A stretch of DNA of 64,000 nt, taken from assembly GCA_025618425.1 (NCBI GenBank), contig CM046842.1, positions 34,114,688 through 34,178,687 of the forward strand, in the 5' to 3' direction. Below the pieces are notes generated by a model. The model was given only the letters and a program-made list of their open reading frames with translations, had not been told where the DNA came from and searched no databases. Each line of letters opens with the position of its first letter. Position 1 is the first letter of the stretch. This DNA is from Heliocidaris tuberculata. Its lineage: Eukaryota; Echinodermata; Echinoidea; Camarodonta; Echinometridae. Position numbers and translations under genes: made by a program. Shown here piece by piece: positions 55,771 through 64,000 of this stretch.

Positions 55771-55930
55771 ATTTATAACAAAACAAAACTTGTTTCAAAA
55801 TCTGTTATATTACAGTTTCACTTTTGAATTATTTGTTTGTGGATAACCCGTCCAGGCAAGCATAACACGTGTGCAAATATCCTGCTGTACAAGGTCTCAT
55901 TTTTAATCATGTTGTGCTTGTTATCGAAAT

Positions 55931-56692
55931 CAGGGGCAGTATTCAGTTGTATCTTCACCATTATAACAAAATTCGTATTCTGAAAATCGTAACTTTTTTG
56001 TAACTTTTGTAGTATATCTTTGTTTAGTCTGCGCATGATCCTAATTTACAATTGCGCGCTGAATATAATATATTATGTAATAAATGGTATTCTGAAAATT
56101 ATTATATGTTTTGTTGGATCTTATCTTCCATAGTAATTACAACATTAACTTACAACAGCTACAAGCTGTTGCATCTCATGATGTCGGCAATTTTTCTAGC
56201 TCAGAGTCAGACAGTTCAGGCTCGAATAGCAAGATAAAAACTGTGTGTCATTCAAGATATCATAGAGGAGGCATTTTGAAGAAATTACAGGTGGGATTCG
56301 ATGATTTTACATGAATGTGACTTGGTTCGAGCAGAAGAGGGTGGGCCATTTTGTTAATTAATTGCAGTCCAATAGCGGATGTCGCATGTCGCGTAATTTA
56401 ATAACTACGCTCGAAATAATATTGATATGCGCGCAAAGCGCAACCTCATGTTAAGGGGTGCTCCTACTGGTTGACCTACCTATATAAAATCCATCTTGAC
56501 TGGTAAAGTGTTAAAAAATGGGCGTGTCAAAGATAATATAAAGGCGGTTCCTTAGAGAGATTAGAGAGATAATATCCCGCAAAAAATAATTTCAGAATAC
56601 AAACTTACAATAATATTAGCGCTGTATTATCTCTGGAAGATACAACAAAAGTTACAACAAAAGTTACAACCATTTTCAGAATACCACCCCTG
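55931..56692. mobile_element. CAGGGG-ended TIR element (hAT-like)
   Basis: Left CAGGGGCAGTATTCAG and right CTGAATACCACCCCTG-type ends are inverted, and both are followed by GTAACTTTTGT words. No convincing TSD. No gene inside. Confidence 0.45.
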
Positions 56693-56699
56693 GAGTTTC

Positions 56700-58280
56700 A
56701 AATTGTCATTGACCCATAGAAATATATATGTACACTATGCCACACATGCACCCATCAAGGCTAATTCTTGGTACTTCATATTGATGAATTTATCTTTAAA
56801 TTTTTTTTTTTTTTAATTCCATGATCATTTTTTTTTTTTTTAGTTTCAGTTTCAGTTTCAGTTTCACTTTCATTTTATTGTTTCATATTTCACATTTTAC
56901 ACTGTTTTCACAAAGTAAATGGTACAAACAACATAAAATATTTTGTCAGAGACTTAAACAGAAGGTGAGTAGATCATAACTACATGTGTTTGTTTGCATG
57001 CAGTATTAATTGAAAAGACTTAGCGGAAAGAAGAGGAAATACGAGGAGCCTTTGGTGAAAGATACGCTTGTAAGTTATAGGCTCCAAATAGTAGTAAGAT
57101 TTATAGTGAAAACAATCAACCCTGCAGCAAGATTGTGTAAACAGACAAAATTAATGTAAATCGCTGTATTATAGAATGTGCATTTCAAGAAATGGCGTGT
57201 GATGTTAGCGTCACTCTCATTACCACAATGTTATAACTTTCGATACATGCTGGATATTAGCAAAACCGGTTCTTTCTTAATAAACATAACTGAAATGGGG
57301 GCAATTTGGTGTCACATTGCAATCGGTCATCATTATAATTATATATTAATGTTTATTTCTTAGTCTGTTTTCTAAATTAAACATTATCCCTAATCTATAC
57401 TCGTCAATCACGGAAAATGCTAGCATCAACCGTACTGTACTTTTCTTTAATATCTAAACTCAGCTTTTATAGTGTCATCAATTCTCCCTATCGCATATAG
57501 GCGATTTCAGCCGATATCAACCGATATCAGCTCCCAATGCCGATATTGGGGACAACGATATTTCCGGTTCCGGTCTATAGCTATAGTGAGGGTACACTGA
57601 TATTTCCTTGCTTTTTTTCGTGCGTGATTGTTCTGCTGAAAACACGTTTTGCATCTTCGGCTCAACATCCCACATTGGGTGGCTTCACAGAAGAATCCCA
57701 TTTAAATATCAACTGTATAAAAACACGATTATTTGCTAGATTAGGAACAAAAGGGAGTTTTTGCTAGGCTGACCACGTCTTCTTATACATTGTGAATGAC
57801 GCTCCGGCCGGACCCGGAAGCTCAGTTGCCAGCAATCACATGCCCAAAAATTAGAGCGCCGCATGCGTTCGGATTCGGAGAGCTATATGCGATACGGAGA
57901 ATTTTGATAGGGGTGGCCTTCTAGGACACAGGAAATCTAAGATATTGGCATTTTCATCACGTCCCAATCGTATCTTCATTCGCATATGACCAGATGACAC
58001 TGGTTAGGATGTAGCACTGTAACACCCAGCTCACAAAAAACGTCATTGCGACTGTGTCGGTACCAGCGCAAATCGAGGCTCTTGACGAATGGATCAATCG
58101 CCACTGTGTTGTATCGAGATGAATTTCGGAAGAAGAAGTCTTCATTCATGCCTACTCAAGCTTCAAATCACAAGGTCTTTGAGTAGACGCAAAATGATGA
58201 ACGTGAAGGCAGGATTTGTAGGACCTAGACTTTAGCTCCAGTCCCCTTGTACTCTTTGCGATGGGCAGGTTATATTTTAG
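56700..58280. other. no gene seen
   Basis: Holds T-runs with TTTCAG repeats at 56,840-56,870. The open frames are short and unsupported. 58,284-58,540 has an ATT/ATC run and a weak resemblance to the hAT-like MITE class (GGATTTTAGGAAAAGGGGG). Confidence 0.5.
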
Positions 58281-58965
58281 ACAGTGTATTATTATTATTA
58301 TCATCATTATTGCTTCTTACTAATAGAGTACACTCAAGGGCTGTTGAAGGATTTTAGGAAAAGGGGGCGCAATATTCAGAAGATTTTCAGACAGGAACAA
58401 AATGTCATCACCTCAGCAATGGGGCACAATCCTGGAGTTTTAAGCTTCAACAAGGCATATGGATTTCAAACTTGCAGTATTATAAACATAGATCAATTAA
58501 CTGCAAGACGTGCTGGAAGAATGAAGTATATTTGTTGAATTACAAATCTGCATACACAAAATAGATACATGACATGAATGGAATGAATTTTATCTTTATA
58601 TATTCTTTAAACTTATTTACCACACAGATATCATAGACCTGTGATAATTTACCAGTCACTGAGTTTTGAATACCCTTGATAGAACATAATATTGATGGGT
58701 TTCAGTAGACTTGCCGGTACTCCAAAAAGACACAAATAGATATGGGCATGAATATTAATGAATATCAATCATACACACCTATTCATATTTATTGAAAAGA
58801 AAAAAATATCAGGTCGTGCTTGAAGCGAAGGCAAATCCTGGTGATTTTTTGATAAATAAGGGGGAAAACAAGATTTTAGAACGCCCATATATATATATCT
58901 GGTTTGGTCTATCTTAGCGTAGAGTGCTCAATGTCTACGCAGATCAATGGATATTATGGTTATCT

Positions 58966-58966
<1 letters not shown>

Positions 58967-59037
<71 letters not shown>

Positions 59038-59050
59038 ATATGAATATATA
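58967..59050. repeat. (TA)n microsatellite
   Basis: About 80 bases of alternating TA with small interruptions. Confidence 0.95.
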
Positions 59051-59079
59051 TACTTCGTTGATGTAAATGTTTATATGTG

Positions 59080-59231
59080 ACCAGGGCCCTCTTGCATAAA
59101 AAGTTGCGATTTAAACGCAACTCAAAAAATTAAGCGCAACTTGATTTTCAACCAGTCAGGATCGCGTATTTGGGACTTGCGTTATATTTTTGAGTTGCGA
59201 TTAAACTCAACTTTTTATGTATGAGGGCCCA
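59080..59231. mobile_element. 150-bp foldback MITE, CCAGGGCCCTC ends
   Basis: CCAGGGCCCTCTTGCATAAA and the following AAGTTGCGATTTAAACGCAACTC pair with the right arm (GAGTTGCGATTAAACTCAAC, ATGAGGGCCCAGG). The arms cover nearly the whole element. Confidence 0.75.
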
Positions 59232-60276
59232 GGCACCACAAAACCACCAAAAAAGTTGCATTGTGTGATTTTCAGTTAGAGCTCAATCAATGTATTTTTG
59301 GTTGGCATGGTCAAATCTTAGTTCAAGGTATTTCCTGAAAGAGCATACTTTTTTTCTAAGTAGTCTAAAAAATGTGGAGGCACCAAACAATTTAAAAGGG
59401 GCATTTTTGACAGGTTTTTTTTTATTAGACTTACGTGTGTCTTCTCTGGATTTTGTTGTATTACTTTTCTTTTTTACGACCCTGAATACTTGTCTCATTT
59501 TGATCTCCCATTCTTGCATGGATACTTGTGCATTATGATGAACAGGATATGCCTAATTAATATGCCAGGTTTTAGGACAATCTGATAATCCCTTCATAGC
59601 AATTTTCATTGTGTAATAATCCTCCATTTGTCACCTTAGCACAGCGACTTTCAAGTCAGAGTGCTTTGATAGACTGCAAACTTTAGACCCTTAACCTCAG
59701 AAGTAATATTCTAAGGGACTGTGCATTCTACTCTTTGTGCAGTGAGTTAGGAACATCCAATGCTAATGAGTTATATACCATTTTAACCCTTTCAGGACAG
59801 GAATTATTTAAGGGCTAAATTGATCACATTTTGTTCTTCAAATTGGCAACAATAATATTTTTCTTTTAGTGCTACAAGATTGTAATAAGGGGTAATGTCT
59901 TTGAAAATAATATACATGGTTAAAAGAATTGTCGAAAAGTTGAAAAAGTTGCCAATTTTGATAAAAAACAATGATTTTGAACCTCTCAATGTGTTGCCAA
60001 TTTAAGAATTTTAAAGCTTATTCTCCTTTTTAAAATTCCTGGGATCAAACACACTATGGTCATGTAACAGAAATGGACATAGTGTGTGTAGAAATTTTTG
60101 CTCTTTCTACTCATGTATCTGGTATATTTTTCAGGGCTCTGAATCAAAAGTTATTGAGCCAAACCACAAAATGTGGTCAGTTGTCTCGAAAGGGTTAAAG
60201 CTGAGAACTCCTCTTTCCGAATCAGACCTTATATAAAAATTCATATCTGGCGACTTTTTGGTGGTTTTGTGGTGCC
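59232..60276. mobile_element. 1.05-kb TIR element, GGCACCACAAAACCACCAAA ends
   Basis: The first 20 bases GGCACCACAAAACCACCAAA are matched exactly, inverted, at 60,257-60,276. No TSD found and no coding capacity; its interior is present, inverted, at 32,820-33,250. Confidence 0.75.
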
Positions 60277-60529
60277 TGTCACATAATTATTTATTCAATT
60301 CATTTCAAATCGATATATTCCACATTCGATAAAAATGACAAGTATACAATATATTGAAAATATACAAAAACCATAAGAACATGAAAATTCAACAATGAAA
60401 TGCACAATATACAATTAAAATAGTTACAAATAAACATAAAAATGTCTGAATTTGGAAGGACAAACAAAGGCCAAGGGTCTATCAAAGGTTAATCCCCAAA
60501 ATGTATAATACATAACATGTATTATTTAA

Positions 60530-60890
60530 GAGAATTACAGACAGTTTACAATTTTTGTTTTAATCATTTTATATCTGTTCTTTAAAAACTTAGAGAAAGA
60601 CATTTTTTTTTGTGGAAGTTGTGGAATAGTATATCCAATGCTATTCCACAAATTTGGACCGTTATATAATTATGTGATTATGGTTCGAGAAAATTCATAA
60701 TTGAATTTAGGAATACGAATGTGACTGGACTGTCTAGTAGAGTATGGAAAAAAATCATGAAAACAATCATCTTAAAACTCTGGCAGTAAATTTTGCAAGT
60801 ATGAAAACATAAAATTAGCGAGTTGTAACTTGTGCATATCTTGAACTATTAACTGATTAACTTCATGAAATAGGAGATCAGTGTGTGATA
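60530..60890 (-). mobile_element. LINE RT C-terminal fragment
   Basis: The minus strand reads HKLQLANFMFSYLQNLLPE, then YSTRQSSHIRIPKFNYEFSR, LYNGPNLWNSIGYTIPQLP and SFSKFLKNRYKMI. The R-x-S-x-H-I-R-I-P and LWNS.P blocks are the end of a non-LTR RT ORF. One stop or frame break lies between blocks. It is followed 3' by non-coding sequence to about 60,300. Confidence 0.75.
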
Positions 60891-60941
60891 ATGTGCTAAA
60901 GCAGTAATTATCCACATTGCTAGTTTTTGTAACAGCAGAAT

Positions 60942-60985
60942 TATATATATATATATATATTATATATGTGTGTGTGTGTGTGTGT
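60942..60985. repeat. (TA)n(TG)n microsatellite
   Basis: Alternating TA passes into TG directly beside the Penelope-like fragment. Confidence 0.9.
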
Positions 60986-61070
60986 GATCCAAAAAAGTGG
61001 TTTACGAAGAGGGCAGTTGCAAGACTATATATACCACAATGATTATGACCAAGCTTTCGGGCACCTGCCC

Positions 61071-61247
61071 GAGATTTTACCATACACTACACATTTCAAC
61101 CTACCGGGACACTCAGTTCACAACATCAACATCACTGGCATTGAAATAGTAAAGACAAAACAACACGACACTATCATGAAAAGAGAATCTCATTGGATCT
61201 CCAAACTACAAACCCTAAGACCACGTGGTATAAACGCAGACCAATGA
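61071..61247 (+). pseudogene. GIY-YIG endonuclease C-terminus of a Penelope-like ORF
   Basis: Reads THFNLPGHSVHNINITGIEI then MKRESHWISKLQTLRPRGIN and stop. The H-F-N-x-P-G-H-S and R-E-x-x-W-I-x-x-L-x-T-L-x-P-x-G-I/L-N blocks are the usual end of Penelope-like ORFs. The GIY and YIG strands and all of the RT are missing. Confidence 0.85.
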
Positions 61248-61579
61248 CCCTCCGTCTTCACGCCTAAGTAAACACTGACCCCCAGACACTTTAATTCACC
61301 TCACTTCACTAACAAACACATACTATTCACTAGCTACACACAGTCTTAATACTTGTACCCAAATCGGGAAGGTAATTTACCACTTCTTACATATTCTTGT
61401 ATATTGATAATTACAATACGATTAATTTCTGCCATGTCTACTTTATTTGTATGTTTCTGTCGCCTGGATGCTTGTCGTTTCATAACTTGTGTTCTATTTG
61501 GTTGATGTGTTTGATATTCTCGTTTTGTATGTGTACTGTCGTTGCTATATACATTACTACTTATTAATGGTTCCAGATC

Positions 61580-61611
61580 CTGATGAAGGGCAGGTGCCCG
61601 AAAGCTTGGTC
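61580..61611 (+). ncRNA. hammerhead-ribozyme-like core in the pLTR
   Basis: CTGATGA (61580-61586), an A, the hairpin GGGCA-GG-TGCCC (61588-61599) and GAAA (61600-61603), with GTC 5-7 bases on (61609-61611), follow the hammerhead layout (CUGANGA, stem II, GAA, stem III, NUH). Stem III is very weak (AGC/GGU) and stem I is not evident, so activity is doubtful. Hammerheads in Penelope-like pLTRs are published knowledge. Confidence 0.5.
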
Positions 61612-61724
61612 ATAATCATTGTGGTATATATAGTCTTGCAACGGCCCTCTTCGTAAACCACTTTTTTTGATCACACATATAATATGACGGAGAACCCCAA
61701 ACGTAAAACACTGAGACTGATAAC

Positions 61725-61728
<4 letters not shown>

Positions 61729-61760
<32 letters not shown>
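61729..61760. repeat. (AT)n microsatellite
   Basis: Alternating AT of about 30 bases. Confidence 0.9.
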
Positions 61761-61761
<1 letters not shown>

Positions 61762-62155
61762 GAGAAATGTTCCTCGAACACAACGCTGGTGGTCACTCAA
61801 AGTTGTTTTAGTGGAAGGTATAGTGAAATACCCACATGAGAGTCTACCCGGGGTAGCCCCCCCCCCCCCCCCCCCCCCCGGGTAGACCAAGCCCTGGTCG
61901 ATTAGGGAACTTAAACATTTATCAAACCAGGGTAAATAACACTTCCAACTATTTATATCAAAGCTGTCCCAAACGTTTTAATTTATTGTCAACCCAGACT
62001 AGTATTTGTGTCCATTAAGTCAACCCCAGGGTAGATATCAATTCCTACTGTCTATACCACAGGCATCCTAGACGTTTTAGTTGGTTGTCAACCCAGAGTA
62101 GTTTTTATGGCCATTTAGTCAACCCAGGGTAGATAACAATTCCAACTGTTCATAT

Positions 62156-63030
62156 TGTCACGCATTTTTGCTGATGATATTTGAAGATATAATGTGGTTT
62201 TATTGTTGTCAATGCTTTAGTTAGTTTAGAAACAAATCATAATTATTGCACTGGTCTATGTACAGGATGTCTTGCTAACGTCATTGCAAAATTAGTTAGC
62301 CCCATCTCAATTGCTTTGCATACTCTCTTCACTCCTTTTGCTATGTACTGCTGACTTTCACAATTCACAAGTTTACTCATACTCGCTTCCTCTCCTCTGT
62401 TTTCGACCTTCAAGGTCAGACTTTTCTACTCTATGCTTTCCTCATATTGACTTTGCCTTGTCCTTCAGAACTTTCGCTCTATCTCTTCTCACGTGTTTGC
62501 TCAAACTCATATTCCAACCTTGGGCTGTTATTCACACATTCAAGCTTGCGTCTCAACTTGACTTTCTCCTGTCCTTGTATCCCTCTCTCTCTATGACTTT
62601 GAGCTCTTTGTTTATGTGCTTACGTCTTTCTTGCTATACTCTGCTGTGCGATAAGTGTCTTTCTTATGACCTTCATAACTCCCTGTCTCTGACAGAGCAG
62701 CTTGTTTGAAGGGGGTATATAAGACAGACCTCACGCTTTATCTTGTCAGACCAGGTCAGACTGTCAGATCAGAGAGTGTGTTTTAGCAGTGCAGTGTGTT
62801 ACCAGTTTTCATTAGAGCATGTAGAGAGAGCTCCAGTTCCCACTATCTTGCCTCTCTGTTTAGCAAGGCATTCTCTCCAGTGACTCTGTCTACTTTGTAA
62901 ATGTTTTGAGCTCACCATAATAAACTTGTTAACTTTAATGTCTGTCTGATGTGTGCTCCTTCTCCCTGAGTCTCCGTCATCGTAAAGGACAATATTCTGC
63001 CCATTTTAGACAAGTACAAATCTCGTTATA
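62156..63030 (+). mobile_element. solo-LTR-like block
   Basis: Starts TGTCACGC directly after a break in the foldback arm. It contains TATATAAG (62716-62723), a transcribed-leader-like region and AATAAA (62929-62934) with a T-rich/GT-rich stretch after it, in that order. This is the U3-R-U5 layout of an LTR of about 875 bp. Comparison with the other arm units suggests ATAT as a target duplication. No pol gene is present. The 133-codon frame at 62,311 is inside it and is not a gene. Confidence 0.6.
62716..62723 (+). promoter_or_regulatory. TATA box of the LTR-like block
   Basis: TATATAAG in a G-rich left context (GGGGG), about 210 bases upstream of the polyadenylation signal. Confidence 0.6.
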
Positions 63031-63455
63031 ATATTACACGTGTCTCAGATGTTTTAATTTGTTGTCAACCCAGACTCATATTTTTGGATGCCTGTGATAT
63101 AGACAGTAGGAATTGTTATCTATCCTGGATTGGCTTAATGGACACAAAGACAACTCTGGGTTGACAATAAACTAAAGCGTCTAGGATGGTTGTGATATGG
63201 GCAGTTGGGATTCTTATCTACCCTGGGTGGACTAAATGGCCACAAATACTACTCTGGGTTGACAATAAATTAAAACAGCTGGGACACCTGTGATATAAAT
63301 AGTTGGAAGTGTTATTTACCCTGGGTTGACTAAATGGTCAGAAAAATACGTAAAATGTTTAAGTTCCCTAATCGACCGGGGGTTTGTCTACCCGGTAGAC
63401 TCTCATGTAAGAAATGTTACTCGAACATATAGTTATATATGGATTCATATTAGGG

Positions 63456-63482
63456 GACCTCCTCCCCCCCCCCCCCCCCCCC
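63456..63482. repeat. C run
   Basis: About 20 consecutive C with flanking CCTCC; it generates spurious poly-Pro/poly-Gly frames on both strands. Confidence 0.95.
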
Positions 63483-63795
63483 ACCTTTTTCCCCATTCAG
63501 ATATTGGAGAAATAATTAACATCTGCAAAATGCAGCCCCTCCCCCTTTTTTGACAATGTTTGAACCGCCTTTGTTTGAAGTGGAAGACATATGGTTTGAA
63601 ACGTATTACTCTCCTCAACGCAATATACCTCACTGTATTTAAAGCCTATTTTCTGCGCTACACCAAGCTCTCCTGAATATTTCACTTGCTATGAACGGGT
63701 ATTTTTTATCTATTTTACGACGTGGACGAATTTTCCGGTAGCATAGGGTCACTTCATTCCTGTAATATTGATATACGCTAGTGTGTTTAAAAGCT

Positions 63796-63797
<2 letters not shown>

Positions 63798-63853
<56 letters not shown>
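63798..63853. repeat. (AT)n microsatellite
   Basis: About 55 bases of alternating AT. No gene is visible between here and the end of the window. Confidence 0.95.
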
Positions 63854-63857
<4 letters not shown>

Positions 63858-64000
63858 TTAATTTATTTATTTATATATGTACATATTTTAATATGGAGTC
63901 CAGAGTCTATTTTATTTTTCCTCGAATTTATGACGACAGAGATATACAGAAAATCGTGGAAACACAGAGTGATCAAATATTGTACAATATTATGATAAGG

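Larger units (their letters stand above)
60983..61675 (+). mobile_element. Penelope-like element fragment with inverted pLTR copies
   Basis: An 88-bp arm at 60983-61070 is the near-exact inverted copy of 61588-61675. Between them is the end of a GIY-YIG endonuclease ORF and a 3' non-coding region. The right arm starts in CTGATGA...GAAA, as in Penelope-like pLTRs. Inverted, truncated pLTR copies at the two ends are a known habit of these elements. Confidence 0.8.
61836..63407. mobile_element. foldback element with internal sub-repeats, split by a solo LTR
   Basis: The arms start CATGAGAGTCTACCCGG and end CCGGTAGACTCTCATG. Each arm (about 310 and 370 bp) holds three diverged units of about 110 bp with GTCAACCCAGAGTAG and GGGTAGATA.CAATTCC words, inverted in the right arm. 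An LTR-like block (62,156 to about 63,030) lies in the loop. Confidence 0.75.

Noticed and set aside
60300..60485. 61-codon minus-strand frame
   Set aside because: No motif match; probably 3' non-coding sequence of the LINE fragment at 60,530-60,890.
62311..62709. 132-codon Ser/Leu-rich frame
   Set aside because: Lies wholly inside the solo-LTR-like block upstream of its TATA box; pyrimidine-rich composition explains the open frame.
1..64000. CRISPR arrays, operons or bacterial promoters
   Set aside because: The splice sites, retroelements and base composition are metazoan; the short regular repeats are minisatellites without spacers of constant length.

Overview
This is eukaryotic, metazoan, non-coding-rich DNA: about two-thirds A+T, spliced genes with large introns, many microsatellites and homopolymer runs (C/G runs of 10-20), and several layers of nested transposons. 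The repertoire (non-LTR and Penelope-like retroelements, Tc1/mariner, hAT-like and TTAA-target elements, a secreted EGF plus C-type lectin gene) points to a marine invertebrate. An echinoderm such as a sea urchin is my best guess; this is an inference from style, not a database match. I see no prokaryotic features and no CRISPR array.

Layout. 0-12 kb: tandem duplications, minisatellites, MITEs and two decayed LINE fragments. 12,001-23,646: the highlight, an 11.6-kb segment bounded by terminal inverted repeats of about 550 bp and an ACGT tetramer at each end. It carries one six-exon gene for a protein of about 1,465 residues: an N-terminal Cys/His cluster, a large conserved central region, and a C-terminal domain that matches the FEN1/XPG (PIN-like) 5'-nuclease fold acidic residue by acidic residue. 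I read it as a giant DNA transposon with its own intron-containing enzyme gene. 24-33 kb: a 1.65-kb TIR element with a tRNA-Gly-like remnant, an isolated first coding exon beside palindromic CRE-type sites, a Tc1/mariner relic, and one copy of a 1.8-kb duplicated segment.

33.9-50.4 kb (minus strand): a secreted lectin gene with signal peptide, Cys-containing linker, EGF-like domain and long-form C-type lectin domain in at least five exons. One more small exon is probably missing, because one splice junction is out of phase. Its introns hold a perfect 55-bp-stem hairpin, hAT-like and other MITEs, and an antisense non-LTR retrotransposon with a 55-bp target-site duplication. That retrotransposon is itself split by a 2.4-kb insertion carrying four 168-bp tandem repeats.

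50-64 kb: the second copy of the 1.8-kb segment, more LINE remnants, TIR elements, a Penelope-like fragment with inverted pLTR copies and a hammerhead-like core, and a foldback element with a solo LTR in its loop. The only genes I trust are the transposon enzyme gene and the lectin gene, plus two lone candidate first exons. Everything else coding-like is retroelement debris.
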